Source: JALORV01 sp963791235 (GTDB lineage: Bacteria > Pseudomonadota > Gammaproteobacteria > Burkholderiales > Burkholderiaceae_F). From it: DNA of 64,000 bases. The notes below the pieces were generated by a model. That model was not told where the DNA came from. It saw nothing but the letters and a program-made list of their open reading frames with translations, and did not search any database. The stretch lies in the NCBI GenBank assembly GCA_963791235.1, contig CAWBRW010000027.1:1-64000 (forward strand). Reading direction: 5' to 3'. Made by a program: the position numbers and the translations under genes. Below, piece by piece: positions 1 through 10,164 of the stretch (position 1 is its first letter; each line of letters opens with the position of its first letter).

Positions 1-549
1 CTGCGGCGCGCAATGGCCAGCGGGGAGCTTAAGCGGGCGCGTGACGACGCCGCGCGCGTCATGCTGCAGCTCGAGGACGGCACGAGCTACCCGCACGAAG
101 GGACCTTGCAGTTCTCGGATGTCACCGTCGATCCGTCCACCGGTGCGATCACGCTGCGCGCGCTGTTCCCGAACCCGGAAAGCATCCTGCTGCCGAACAT
201 GTACGTGCGTGCCGTGCTCGAGGAAGGCGTGCGCGATAACGCCATCCTCGTGCCGCAGCAGGCGGTGACGCGCGACACCAAGGGGCAGGCGATCGCGATG
301 GTGGTCGGCGCCGATAACACGGTCGAGGCGCGGCCCCTGAAGACTGCGCGCACGCTCGGGACCCAGTGGCTGATCGACGCCGGCCTGCAGCCGGGAGACC
401 GCGTGATCGTCGAAGGCCTGCAGCGGGCAAGCCCCGGCGCGAAAATCCAGCCAGTGGAAGCCTCCGCCCCGCGCGCCGCTGCGACGTCCGGACCAGCCGC
501 AGCGACGCCTGCTTCCGCTCCGGCGGCCGGCAAGGCACAGGGGCGCTGA
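1..549 (+). CDS. RND efflux periplasmic adaptor (AcrA/MexA family), C-terminal part
   Basis: Membrane-fusion adaptor that links an inner-membrane RND pump to an outer-membrane channel in the periplasm. The frame is open from base 1, so the 5' end lies outside the window; the ATG at 13 is internal. The visible part matches the AcrA beta-barrel and membrane-proximal domains: FSDVTVDPSTGAITLRA, LLPNMYVRAVLEEG, ILVPQQAVTRD and GLQPGDRVIVEGLQ all align with AcrA. It ends in an Ala/Pro-rich tail. The pump gene follows after 33 bases. No outer-membrane channel gene follows, so that partner is encoded elsewhere. Family assignment is firm; substrates cannot be told. Confidence 0.93.
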   Translation: MRRAMASGELKRARDDAARVMLQLEDGTSYPHEGTLQFSDVTVDPSTGAITLRALFPNPESILLPNMYVRAVLEEGVRDNAILVPQQAVTRDTKGQAIAMVVGADNTVEARPLKTARTLGTQWLIDAGLQPGDRVIVEGLQRASPGAKIQPVEASAPRAAATSGPAAATPASAPAAGKAQGR

Positions 550-582
550 GTGCGCCCGTAACGAACCGACAGGCCCCAACGC

Positions 583-3500
583 GTGTCGCAGTTCTTCATT
601 GAACGACCCATCTTCGCCTGGGTCATCGCGCTGGTGATCATGCTCGCCGGCGCGCTGTCGATCTTTCGCCTGCCGATCGCCCAGTACCCGAGCATCGCTC
701 CGCCGACGATCACCATCAACGCGACCTATCCAGGCGCCTCGGCGAAGACGGTCGAAGACACGGTCACGCAGATCATCGAGCAGCGCATGACCGGGCTGGA
801 CGGACTGCGCTACATCACGTCGACCAGCGACAGCGCCGGGTCGGCCTCGATCGTCCTCACGTTCAATTCAGGCGTCGATCCGGACATCGCGCAGGTGCAG
901 GTACAGAACAAGCTGAAGCTCGCGGAAACGCAGTTGCCGCAGGAGGTGCAGCAGCAGGGCGTCACGGTCGTGAAGTCGGTCCGCAACTTCATCATGGTCA
1001 TCGGCTTCTACTCCGAAGACGGCTCGATGAACCGAACCGACATCGCGGACTACATCGCTGCCAATGTGCAGGAAGTGATGAGCCGCGTGCCGGGTGTGGG
1101 CGAGCTGACGTTGTTCGGGTCGCAATATGCGATGCGCATCTGGCTCGATCCGGACAAGTTGTCCGGCTACAAGCTCACCCCGGCCGACGTTGCAACCGCG
1201 ATCCGCGCGCAGAACGTCCAGATTGCCGCCGGCCAGCTCGGGGGACTGCCTGCGGTCCCGGGCCAGCAGCTGAACGCGACCATCTCCGCGCAGGGCCGGC
1301 TGCAGACGCCGGCGCAGTTCGAGTCCGTCGTGCTGCGAACCGGCGCCTCCGGCGCGACGGTGCGGCTGCGCGACGTCGCACGCGTCGAACTGGGCGGCGA
1401 GAATTACGGCACGCTGTCGTTCTATAACGGCAAGCCGTCGTCGGGCCTGGCGGTGCGGCTCGCCACCGGCGCGAACGCCCTCGCGACCGCCGATGCGGTG
1501 AAGGCCAAGGCGGCCGAGCTGGAGAAATTCTTCCCGCCGGGTCTCAAGGCAGTGGTTGCCTATGACACGACGCCCTTCATCCGGCTGTCGATCCAGGAGG
1601 TGGTCAAGACCCTCCTCGAGGCCTTCGTCCTGGTCGTGCTGGTGATGTACCTGTTCCTGCAGAACCTGCGCGCGACGCTGATCCCGGCGATCGCGGTTCC
1701 CGTGGTCCTGCTTGGCACGTTCGGCGTAATGCAGGCCTTCGGCTTCTCGATCAATGTGCTGACCATGTTCGGCGTGGTCCTGACCATCGGCCTGCTGGTC
1801 GACGATGCGATCGTCGTGGTCGAGAACGTCGAGCGCCTGATGCACGAAGAAGGCTTGTCGCCAAAGGAGGCCACGAAGAAGTCGATGGGCCAGATCACCG
1901 GCGCGCTGGTGGGCATCGCGCTGGTACTGGCGGCCGTGTTCATTCCGATGGCGTTCTTCGGCGGTTCCACCGGTGTCATCTACCGGCAGTTCTCGATCAC
2001 GATGGCTTCGGCGATGCTGTTGTCGGTGTCGGTTGCGCTGATCCTGTCCCCCGCGCTGTGCGCCACGCTGCTCAAGCCCGTCGAGCGGGGATCGCACGGG
2101 GCGACCACGGGCTTCTTCGGGTGGTTCAACCGCTTCTTCGATCGCGGCAGCAGCCTGTACCGACGCATCGTCGGGCGCATGCTCGACCGCCCGGCCCGCT
2201 GGCTGGCGGGCTACGCCGTGATGATCGTGCTCGCGGTCTTCATGCTGCTGCGGATGCCGACCTCATTCCTGCCGGATGAAGACCAGGGCATCCTGTTCGC
2301 ACAGGTGGTGTTGCCGGCGGGCGCCACGCAGGAGCGCACGCTGAAAGTGCTGCGCGAAGTCGAGCGCCACTTCCTGGAGGACGAGAAAAACACGGTGCAG
2401 GCGCTCTTCACGGTCGCGGGCTTCTCCTTCTCCGGTAGCGGCCAGAACGCCGGCATCGCGTTCGTGCGGCTGAAGGACTGGAAGGATCGGCCGGGCGAGC
2501 AGAACAGCGTGAAGGCGGTCGCCGGGCGGGCGATGGCGGCGTTCTCGAAGCTGCGCGACGCGATGGTGTTTGCATTTCCACCGCCGGCCGTGCTCGAACT
2601 CGGCGTGGCCAACGGCTTCGACCTCTATCTGCAGGACCGCGCAGGCGCCGGCCACGAAGCGCTGATCGGTGCGCGCAATCAGTTGCTCGGGATGGCAGCC
2701 AAGGATCCCACGCTGGTCGCGGTGCGCCCGAACGGGCAGGAAGACACGCCGCAGTTCCGTATCGACGTCGACACCGTGCACGCCGGTGCGCTGGGACTGG
2801 CCATGGCGGACGTAAACGCGACGCTGTCGGCAGCGTGGGGCAGCGCGCTACGTCAACGACTTCATCGACAAGGGCCGCGTGAAGAAGGTCTACATGCAGG
2901 CCGACGCGCCGTACCGCATGGTCCCGGAGGACCTGGACAAGTGGTACGTGCGCAATGCGCAGGGCGACATGGTGCCGTTTTCGATGTTCGCAAAAGGCAC
3001 CTGGACCTTCGGTTCGCCGCGACTGGAACGCTTCAACGGCGCGCCCGCCGTGGAGATCCAGGGCCAGGCGGCACCGGGCCGCAGTTCGGGCGAGGCGATG
3101 TCGGTGATGGAAAGCCTCGCCGCACAACTTCCACCCGGGTTCGGCGTCGCCTGGACCGGGCTGTCCTACGAAGAGCGGCTGTCGGGCGCCCAGGCGCCCC
3201 TGCTGTACGGGCTGTCGATCATCGTCGTGTTCCTGTGTCTGGCGGCACTCTACGAGAGCTGGTCGATCCCGATCGCCGTGCTGCTGATCGTGCCGCTCGG
3301 CGTGCTCGGCGCGCTGATTGCGGCCAGCGGGCGCGGGTTGTCCGACGACGTGTACTTCCAGGTCGGCCTGCTGACGACGATCGGTCTGTCGGCGAAGAAC
3401 GCGATCCTGATCATCCAGTTCGCGCTGAAGCAGATGGCCGAAGGCGTCGAACTCGTGGCGGCGACGCTCGAGGCCGTGCGCCTGCGGCTGCGTCCGATCC

Positions 3501-3718
3501 TGATGACGTCGCTGGCCTTCGGCGGCGGAGTGTTGCCGCTCGCGCTTGCGACCGGCGCCGGTTCAGGCAGCCAGAACGCGATCGGTACCGGCGTTTTCGG
3601 CGGCATGGTCGCGGCGACATTTCTCGGCCTGCTGTTCGTGCCGCTGTTCTTCGTGGTCGTGAAGCGGCTCGTTGGGCAGGGGGTCCACAAGGTCCGCGAC
3701 AGGTCCGTTCAGTCCTGA
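583..3718 (+). CDS. RND multidrug efflux pump, AcrB/MexB family (one frameshift)
   Basis: Proton-driven inner-membrane efflux transporter of the HAE1 family, about 1045 residues against 1049 for E. coli AcrB. It starts with GTG at 583 (MSQFFIERPIFAWV, the canonical AcrB N-terminus). The proton-relay pair falls at D407-D408 in GLLVDDAIVVVENV, the same numbering as AcrB. A single extra base near 2844-2849 (after AAWGS) breaks the frame; reading resumes at once as YVNDFIDKGRVKKVY and runs to the stop at 3716-3718. Both halves are fully conserved, so a sequencing insertion is likelier than a real null. Forms a system with the adaptor upstream. Confidence 0.94.
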
Positions 3719-3999
3719 TCGTCGGCGGTCGATGCCGCAGTTGACTGGCTTGAAGCAGCGAATGCTGCAGTTCGGTTCACGACAGTCGATCCCAGAGGAA
3801 CGCCCCGTCTTGGCTCCACTGTCCGCTGCCGAGCAAGTTCGGCGCTGATTTCGAATGGCAGGATTTGACCGGGCTGTGCCTGAAAACCGGCGGCGAACCT
3901 GAGCATTTGAGGTGGCCGCTCTGCAGTATTGCGGGCGGCGAATTTCGGGCCTTGAACGTCGAACCCGTCCGCCGGAGCGGAGGAAGGTCAGTTCCAACG

Positions 4000-4971
4000 C
4001 TAAACCCCGTGGCGGAAAAACTCCTGCAGACGCTGTGGCAGGAAATCGAGTCGCCCGGGCAGCGCTCCACGCACAAACCCGATGTGCCCACCGCCCGCCG
4101 GCTGTTCCAGCCGCACGTAGTTCGATACCTGATCGGCGCGCGGCAGACTTGCCGCCGGAACGAACGGATCATTCAGTGCGTTCAGCACCAGATGCGGAAC
4201 GCGAACCCCGTGAAGCCAGGGCTTGCCCGACGCCCGGTTCCAGTAATCATCGGTGTTGCGGAACCCGTGCACTGGCGCCGTGTACTCGTTGTCGAATTCG
4301 TACAGGTTGCGGCTGGCGCGCAGTCGGTCGACATCCACAACACCGGGAAAGCGTTGGGCCTTGGCGAGCGCTTTGGGCTTGAGTGTCGCCAGAAACATCT
4401 GCGTGTAGACACGGTTGAAACCGCACGCCAGAGCAGCACCTCCTGCGGCAAGATCAAGCGGGGAGCCCACCGACGCGGCCGCCGTCACGAACTGCGCATC
4501 CTCGGCCCGCTCTCCCAGCCATTTTGCGAGCATGTTGCCGCCGAGCGAGATTCCGACCGCATAAAGTGGCGCCTGCAGCCAGCGGCCATGCACGTGTCGC
4601 AGGACCCAGTCGCCTTCTTCGGAATCGCCGGAGTGATAGGCGCGCGGCAAGCGGTTCGGCTCGCCCGAGCAGCCACGGAAGTGCACGACAATCCCGCGCC
4701 AGCCGCGATCGGCTGCGTCGCGCATCAGCGAGCGCGAATAGTGGCTCTGCGAATCGCCCTCGAGCCCATGGAACAGCACCAGCAACGGAGACGTCGCAGG
4801 CGCAGGCTCGGGCAGAGCGAAATCGACATCGATGAAGTCGCCGTCGGGGGTCTCCCACCGCTCACGCCGGTAGGTCACGCGCGGCAGCGGCACGAATCGC
4901 GCCGGAACGATCGTCTGGAGATGCCCCCCTGGCAGCCAGCCGGGTGCGACGTACTGCTGAGGCCCGGACAT
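4000..4971 (-). CDS. yheT: YheT-family alpha/beta hydrolase
   Basis: Predicted hydrolase of the YheT/EMB8 family (323 residues). The N-terminus carries the family signature LPGGHLQT. The oxyanion/HG motif is VLFHGLEGDSQSHYSR, the nucleophile elbow is AVGISLGGN with serine present, and LNALNDPFVP and GGGHIGF supply the acid and histidine. The ATG at 4971 is chosen because the family signature starts about ten residues later; the frame is open further upstream but that part is not conserved. It lies 2 bases after the SnoaL-like gene, in the ilvE transcript. The in vivo substrate is not known; fatty-acyl esters have been suggested for relatives. Confidence 0.9.
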   Translation of the reverse strand: MSGPQQYVAPGWLPGGHLQTIVPARFVPLPRVTYRRERWETPDGDFIDVDFALPEPAPATSPLLVLFHGLEGDSQSHYSRSLMRDAADRGWRGIVVHFRGCSGEPNRLPRAYHSGDSEEGDWVLRHVHGRWLQAPLYAVGISLGGNMLAKWLGERAEDAQFVTAAASVGSPLDLAAGGAALACGFNRVYTQMFLATLKPKALAKAQRFPGVVDVDRLRASRNLYEFDNEYTAPVHGFRNTDDYWNRASGKPWLHGVRVPHLVLNALNDPFVPAASLPRADQVSNYVRLEQPAGGGHIGFVRGALPGRLDFLPQRLQEFFRHGV

Positions 4972-4973
4972 GC

Positions 4974-5417
4974 TCAATGCAGGACCGCGTGCGGCTCCGA
5001 CGTGCTGACCACCTCGCCGCCGCTGGCCTGCGACGCATGGTGCAGCACCATCTTCCATCCGGCGGAGGTCTTCACGTAGGCGTTGGTCGCGACGACGCTC
5101 ACGACCTGCTGTGCCTTGCCTTCGCCGACCAGCACTTCCTCGATGACGTTATGCACCGCCACCGTCGGCGTATCGAGTGATTTGCGCGAAGAGCCACGCA
5201 CATGCAGCGGGCCGTTGGCCAGTATTGCGCTCCACGAGGCGCGCACCGCCGCAAAGCCGAGCAGGCGCGGGCCGTTGGGATGGACGCAGACGACGTCATC
5301 GTCCTCCAGCCAGAGATCGACGACAGCGTCGACATCCGCGGCCTCGAGCGCTTCGTAGAACGCCCGCTCGCATTCCTCCGGCGACGCGAACAGCAGCGGC
5401 TTGGTCAGTCGGGACAT
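4974..5417 (-). CDS. SnoaL-like / NTF2-fold protein
   Basis: A 147-residue protein of the SnoaL-like (DUF4440-type) fold: LTKPLLFASPEECERAFYEALEAAD, then DLWLEDDDVVCVHPNGPRL, then NAYVKTSAGWKMVLHHAS at the C-terminus. The family forms a cone-shaped pocket used as an enzyme or binding domain; no specific activity can be assigned. The ATG at 5417 is followed directly by the conserved start. The gene sits between the zinc-finger gene and yheT with only a few bases on either side, so all four genes from ilvE onward are probably co-transcribed. Confidence 0.82.
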   Translation of the reverse strand: MSRLTKPLLFASPEECERAFYEALEAADVDAVVDLWLEDDDVVCVHPNGPRLLGFAAVRASWSAILANGPLHVRGSSRKSLDTPTVAVHNVIEEVLVGEGKAQQVVSVVATNAYVKTSAGWKMVLHHASQASGGEVVSTSEPHAVLH

Positions 5418-5440
5418 GGCACCGCCTGGCGATCGGAGGC

Positions 5441-5662
5441 TCAGTGGCCCGTGACGACTTCGCCGGGCTTCAGGCGATACACGGTGCCGCAATACGGACA
5501 CATCGCCTCGCCGGTGCTCGCGACATCGAGGAAGACGCGCGGATGATGGTTCCACACCGGCATCGCCGGGTTCGGGCAGAAGGCCGGCAGGTCGCGCGCA
5601 CTCAGCTCGACGCGATGCGGCTCCTTGAGCGGTGCCTTGGCCTTGGTATCAACGCTGCTCAT
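5441..5662 (-). CDS. CHCC-type zinc-finger domain protein
   Basis: A 73-residue protein of the zf-CHCC family (related to the NDUFS6 zinc domain). The likely zinc ligands are the Cys in FCPNP, the His pair in WNHHPRVFLD, and the CPYCGTVY pair near the C-terminus. The sequence order FCPNPAMPVWNHHPRVFLD ... MCPYCGTVYRL is typical. The start codon overlaps the ilvE stop (ATGA), so translation is probably coupled. The family is routinely found next to ilvE in betaproteobacteria; its function is unknown. Confidence 0.9.
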   Translation of the reverse strand: MSSVDTKAKAPLKEPHRVELSARDLPAFCPNPAMPVWNHHPRVFLDVASTGEAMCPYCGTVYRLKPGEVVTGH

Positions 5663-6579
5663 ACGAGGGTCAACCAGTCGTGGTATTTGGCCGCGCGGCC
5701 GTTGACGACGTCGAAGAACAGCGACTGGATCTTCTCTGTGACAGGACCGCGCTGGCCGGCGCCGATCACGCGGCCGTCGAGTTCACGGATCGGCGTGACT
5801 TCGGCGGCGGTTCCGGTGAAGAAGGCCTCGTCCGCGAGATAGACGTCATCACGCGTCATCGGCATCGGCGCAACCTCGTAGCCAAGGTCGCGTGCCAACT
5901 GGATGATCGTCGCGCGCGTGATGCCGGTGAGCCCTGACACCATCTCGGGCTCGAACACCTTGCCGTTCTTCACGATGAAGAGGTTCTCGCCCGCGCCTTC
6001 CGCGACGAAGCCGGAGGTATCGAGCAGCAGCGCCTCGTCGTAGCCGTCGCGCACCGCTTCCTGGTTGGCCAGGATGGAATTGACGTAATGGCCTGCAGTC
6101 TTGCTGCGGACCATCGAGACGTTGATGTGATGGCGCTGGAACGACGAGGTCTTCACGCGGATGCCGCGCTGCAGGCCCTCTTCGCCGAGATAGGCGCCCC
6201 AGGGCCACGCCGCGATCGCGACATGCACCGCCGCGCCCTTCGGGCTGACACCCATCTTTTCCGAGCCATAGAACGCTAGTGGCCGCAGATAGCAGGACTC
6301 GAGCTTGTTCGCACGCACGACCTCGCGCTGCGCCTCGACCAGCTGCTCGCGGCTGTACGGGATCTCCATCAGGAAGATCTTGGCCGAGTTGAACAGCCGG
6401 TCGGTGTGATCCTTCAACCGGAAGATCGCCGGGCCGCGCTCGGTCTTGTAGGCGCGTACGCCCTCGAATACGGCCAGACCATAGTGAAGCGAATGCGTCA
6501 GCACGTGCGTCGTGGCATCGCGCCACGGCACCAGCTTGCCGTCGTACCAGATGAAGCCGTCGCGATCGGCCATCGACAT
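5659..6579 (-). CDS. ilvE: Branched-chain amino acid aminotransferase
   Basis: PLP-dependent class IV aminotransferase (EC 2.6.1.42), the last step of Leu, Ile and Val synthesis and the first of their breakdown; cytoplasmic. 306 residues, the usual length. The PLP lysine is K160 in VRSKTAGHYVNS. Other family blocks are LHYGLAVFEGVRAY (31-44), FVAEGAGENLF and GLTGITRATI, the phosphate-binding loop. It is the first gene of a minus-strand run with the zinc-finger, SnoaL-like and yheT genes. An in-frame ATG two codons downstream is an alternative start. Confidence 0.96.
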   Translation of the reverse strand: MSMADRDGFIWYDGKLVPWRDATTHVLTHSLHYGLAVFEGVRAYKTERGPAIFRLKDHTDRLFNSAKIFLMEIPYSREQLVEAQREVVRANKLESCYLRPLAFYGSEKMGVSPKGAAVHVAIAAWPWGAYLGEEGLQRGIRVKTSSFQRHHINVSMVRSKTAGHYVNSILANQEAVRDGYDEALLLDTSGFVAEGAGENLFIVKNGKVFEPEMVSGLTGITRATIIQLARDLGYEVAPMPMTRDDVYLADEAFFTGTAAEVTPIRELDGRVIGAGQRGPVTEKIQSLFFDVVNGRAAKYHDWLTLV

Positions 6580-6709
6580 CGCCGCTCTCCCGTGTGGTCC
6601 ATTGCTTCGCCCGATTCTAGCGAACGCAGCGCCGGTTACCGAGGCGAACAGGATACTGGGCGGGCTAAGGCGAGCATTGGTTCGCCGTCGTGCCCGATAC
6701 GCCGGGAAC

Positions 6710-7477
6710 TTATTGGTTCATGTGCGCAAGAGCCTGCCGCAGCGGCTCGTCCGAGGCCTTGAGCACGCCCTCGAAGGGCGTTCCCATCTCGAGTACCAGG
6801 AACAGTGCGCACGCAACCGACAAAGAAGAGAGGAACAGCGCAGCGACGACGGTAGCGTTTCTTGGAGCGAACAGCCCGAAACTCATGAAGGTGACCGTCA
6901 GCCAGAAGGTCATGATGATGAGAAATGGTCCGGGCACCCTGGTTTCCGCGGACGAAAGCACCAGCCATCGCGCCTGCAGCAAGGCTTCGGAGAGATCCAC
7001 CGCGCGGGCTTGCAGCGCCCGCTGGGCATCGTCCTTTGGTTGCAGTTGGCGAATGACGTCGGCAAGTCCTTCGCTCGTGGTTGCCGCCCCGGATCGCATC
7101 GGATCCAGGCTGATCGGTCTGACGGCGCCCTCGGGCCAGATAGCGTCAACCCGAGCACTGACGGCCTGGTGCAGATGATTGCGAATCTCCTTGGTCTCTG
7201 GGCCATAGCGCGCCAGTGTGCGGTCGAGGACGAGTACTTCGGTGGCCGTCTGCTTCACTGCGTCATCAACAGCATCGAACGAACTCTTGGATGATGCGGT
7301 CACAAGTCCGAGCACCAGCGCCGTCATCGTGGCTATCAGACCAATGGCGACCTTGATTGTGTCCTTGGAGTCTGCCTCGACGTGGTGCCGCGGCAAGCTC
7401 GCGCGGACCCACGCCCCGAACAGCGCCCCGACAAACGTGAAGAGAAAGACAATCAATCCGATCAACGTTGGCGACAT
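6710..7477 (-). CDS. DUF4239 (bestrophin-like) membrane protein
   Basis: About 255 residues. Two N-terminal hydrophobic segments (IGLIVFLFTFVGALFGAWV, VAIGLIATMTALVLGLVTA), a central soluble helical part, then two C-terminal segments (GPFLIIMTFWLTVTFMSFGLF, ALFLSSLSVACALFLVLEM). This arrangement and the LVLGLVTASSKSSFD block match the DUF4239 family. The ATG at 7477 is preferred; a TTG two codons upstream is possible. Function is not established. It is on the same strand as ilvE but 130 bases upstream, so probably transcribed on its own. Confidence 0.8.
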   Translation of the reverse strand: MSPTLIGLIVFLFTFVGALFGAWVRASLPRHHVEADSKDTIKVAIGLIATMTALVLGLVTASSKSSFDAVDDAVKQTATEVLVLDRTLARYGPETKEIRNHLHQAVSARVDAIWPEGAVRPISLDPMRSGAATTSEGLADVIRQLQPKDDAQRALQARAVDLSEALLQARWLVLSSAETRVPGPFLIIMTFWLTVTFMSFGLFAPRNATVVAALFLSSLSVACALFLVLEMGTPFEGVLKASDEPLRQALAHMNQ

Positions 7478-7732
7478 GAACAATCTCGCTAGAGACTCCA
7501 GTTCGACAGGTTCATAATTCCGGCGCGTCTCAAAGAAGACCGCTGCCGAAACTCAACACCGTTTGTCCCCGAGCCGAAGTCTCGCGGCAACCAACACTTG
7601 TCGCCATTATCCGGGACACGGCCACCGCGCCTCGTCGGGCGATACCCCGGCCCATTTGACTCCGGCAAAGCCGCGTCGGAATCGAAGACTCGGAGGTCGC
7701 GCACGTCGGTGCGACCCCGATAGCCGCAAACG

Positions 7733-8562
7733 CTAGAACCTGAAGCTGACGCCGGCCGCGACGCCGTTCAAGGTCAGCGACTGCGGCGGCTCGCCGGACT
7801 TGAACTCGTAGTCGAGATAGCGCCAGGCGACGACGACGTCGCCCCAGCTGAACGAGTAGCCGAGCCCGATCATCGCCTGCCAGGTGAACTTCGAGTTGCC
7901 GCTGCCGATGTCGCCGTAGTACGGCACGAACCAGCGCAGGTCGTTGCCGAAGCGCGCCCGACCACGCACGCCGATGATCGCGTCCCAGTTGGTCGCGCTG
8001 ACCTCGGACGTGCCAGAACGCGCGATGCCGCCGGGCCCGGTGCCGTTGAACGCCCAGTTCAGCGTCTGGTCCATGTCCAGCATGCGCGCGCCGAACACCA
8101 GGCCCGTGCTGTACGCCGGGTCGCTCGATGAACGAATAGGTCCCGGCCAGCGTCAGGATGTTGGTCTTGACGTCGAGGCTCAGGTTGGCGTTCAGGCCCG
8201 CCGGGAGCGGTCTGACCATGGATCGAGAAGTCGCGCGTGCCGGACTTGTCCGACGCCGACATCGGTGTAGACCCAGTCGACCAGCCCGCCCCATTTGCCG
8301 CTCTGGACCTCGAACGTGCCCATGAAGGCCATCTTGAGGTTGCTCGATCAGGTCCTTGGCATCGACGTCGAACGATGGCCCGCCCGCGCCGCTCGGGAAC
8401 TCGGTTGTGCCGCTGAGGCCGGGAAACCAGCCATAGATCGGTGGCCCGGAAGCTTGTTTCGCCAGCGGGCGCTTGCGCATGGGCTGTAGCCGGAGTGCCG
8501 GCGGCCAGAGCAAGTACGAGAGCTGCGGCCCCGGCGCGCATCGCGGTTGAACGATCAATCAT
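7733..8562 (-). pseudogene. Outer-membrane beta-barrel protein, about five frameshifts
   Basis: Reading across three frames recovers one protein: a signal peptide (ALVLALAAGTPATAHAQ), then PPIYGWFPGLSGTTEFPSG, SFDVDAKDLIEQ, KMAFMGTFEVQSGKWGG, SGTRDFSI, LPAGLNANLSLDVK, TLAGTY, GLVFGARMLDMDQTLNW, and a C-terminal barrel ending in SFRF* with a terminal phenylalanine. This pattern is a small outer-membrane porin-like barrel (WxPG-type N-terminus). Shifts lie near 8450, 8345, 8265, 8220 and 8125, each fitting a one-base gain. Because all segments remain conserved, sequence error is more likely than decay. Specific function unknown. Confidence 0.68.
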
Positions 8563-8663
8563 TGCCTGCCTCCTGTCTGTTCGGCCACGCGGGCCAGCTT
8601 GCTATCGGCATTCGTTCTGCCGATGCAGGATGCCACAACGCATATCCGGTCTGCGATCCCTGC

Positions 8664-9191
8664 TCAGGCCTTGGTGCCGCGCGCCGTGCCGAAAAACATC
8701 TCTGTCATCCTGTCAGAGCCAATGACGCGGCTGAGTTCACGCACGACGCAGTAATTGAGGATCAGAACCAACAGAACGACCTGGATGCCCCAGAAGTGCG
8801 GCCAAACGATATCGGTCAGCAGTTTCTCATTGGCGGCCGCGAAACCCCCGGCCTGCTTCCAGTAGTCGACCAGTCGTTCCAGATAGTGGATGAAGGTCGC
8901 GATAAGGAAGTAGATCGTCGTCTTCCATGCGACGTTATAGGCAAGAGGCTTATCCGGAAACCGGTTGATCGCGGGCAGGAGGTCAGCGAGCAGAACAGCC
9001 TTCCCGAGTATCAGGGATCCCATCGCGATCTGCGCCGAAGTGGCGACCGGCAGTCCCGTGCCTTGCACCATCAGCGCCCGAACAAGACCGACGATATGCA
9101 GCGCGACGAAGAAGAATGCCGTGGGCGGAAGCAGTGCCAGCAGTTCGTCCTTTGCCTTTTCAGAAAATTTTCTCACCTTGGCTCCGTTCAT
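8664..9191 (-). CDS. Conserved hypothetical membrane protein
   Basis: About 175 residues with four hydrophobic stretches: LLPPTAFFFVALHIVGLV, AQIAMGSLILGKAVLLADL, TTIYFLIATFIHYLERLV and FWGIQVVLLVLILNYCVVREL. It resembles a widespread but unnamed family of small inner-membrane proteins with the pattern LLPPT...F, GKAVLLAD...P.NR.P, WPHFW. The start at 9191 is chosen because hydrophobic and conserved sequence begins soon after it; the frame is open to 9269. No function can be given. The neighbour azlC is divergent, so context does not help. Confidence 0.68.
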   Translation of the reverse strand: MNGAKVRKFSEKAKDELLALLPPTAFFFVALHIVGLVRALMVQGTGLPVATSAQIAMGSLILGKAVLLADLLPAINRFPDKPLAYNVAWKTTIYFLIATFIHYLERLVDYWKQAGGFAAANEKLLTDIVWPHFWGIQVVLLVLILNYCVVRELSRVIGSDRMTEMFFGTARGTKA

Positions 9192-9402
9192 CTCCGCATC
9201 GAGAACATCTTGAACAAATGCGAGGCCAGGTTCCTCGGCCGCCCATCCGTACACAGCATTTTCGGACACAATGCCTGTCGACGCCTAGCTTGACCCGATC
9301 GAGCCCTCAGCACTGATGGACTGCGTGAAGCGGAACCGGCGGCGTCGGAGATTTCGTGAATCCAGACTGCGGAGCGACTCGCCTCGGCGAAGTCGCTGAT
9401 CG

Positions 9403-10164
9403 ATGACCTGGCGCCCCGTGTTCGGCACGGACCCGACGGTCGCGGCCGTCCGCCGCGAAGCCTTCCTGCGCGGAGCGCGCGCCGCCGGACCTGCACTCGT
9501 CGCAACCTCGATCTGGGGGCTCGTGACCGGGGTCGCGATGATCAAGACCGGGCTCACGACTGCGCAGGCGCTGGCAATGACGCTCTTCGTGTATGCCGGC
9601 AGCGCACAGATGGCGGCGTTGCCGCTGATCGCGGCGGACGCTCCGGTCTGGGTCGTACTGCTGACGGCAACGGTCGTGAACCTGCGCTTCGTCATCTTCT
9701 CGGCCACGCTGTGGACGTATTTCGGCCGGCTGCCACTCGCGCGTCGCCTGATGCTCGGCTACCTCACGGCAGACATCGGCCTGGCGCTTTTCATGTCGCG
9801 CTACGGCAATGCGCCCGACGATCGGCGTGGCAACACCGAGCAGGTCTGGTACCTGCTGGGCACCTGCGGCGCGACGTGGCTGTCCTGGCAACCAATGTCG
9901 ATCATCGGCATCCTGCTGGCCGGCCTGATTCCCGGACAGTGGGGCCTCGAGTTCGCGGCGATCCTGGCCTTGCTTGCGATCACGGTGCCGATGTTCCAGG
10001 GCCGCCCCGCTGTCGCCGGCTGCCTGACGGCCGGGGTGGTCGCCGTATTGGCGGCGGCGCTCCCTCTCAAGCTGGGACTGCTGGTGGCCGTGATTGCCGG
10101 AGTCTCGGTGGCGATGGCCGCGGATGTGCTGCTCGAGCGCAATGCCGAAGGCCGCGCGCCATGA
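9403..10164 (+). CDS. azlC: AzlC family branched-chain amino acid exporter, large subunit
   Basis: 253-residue inner-membrane protein, the large subunit of the AzlCD (LIV-E) exporter for branched-chain amino acids and analogues. FLRGARAAGPALVATSIWGLVTGVA and FVYAGSAQMAALPLI are the family hallmarks, followed by several further hydrophobic spans. Its stop overlaps the azlD start (ATGA at 10161-10164), indicating coupled translation of the two subunits. The start at 9403 fits the family N-terminus. Confidence 0.92.
   Translation: MTWRPVFGTDPTVAAVRREAFLRGARAAGPALVATSIWGLVTGVAMIKTGLTTAQALAMTLFVYAGSAQMAALPLIAADAPVWVVLLTATVVNLRFVIFSATLWTYFGRLPLARRLMLGYLTADIGLALFMSRYGNAPDDRRGNTEQVWYLLGTCGATWLSWQPMSIIGILLAGLIPGQWGLEFAAILALLAITVPMFQGRPAVAGCLTAGVVAVLAAALPLKLGLLVAVIAGVSVAMAADVLLERNAEGRAP

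Noticed and set aside
868..2097. Open minus-strand frame of 409 codons within the AcrB-like gene
   Set aside because: Antisense shadow of a highly conserved transporter; His/Arg/Gln-rich.
3865..5079. Open plus-strand frame of 404 codons
   Set aside because: It is antisense to the well-conserved yheT and SnoaL-like genes, has no recognisable domain, and is a by-product of high GC.
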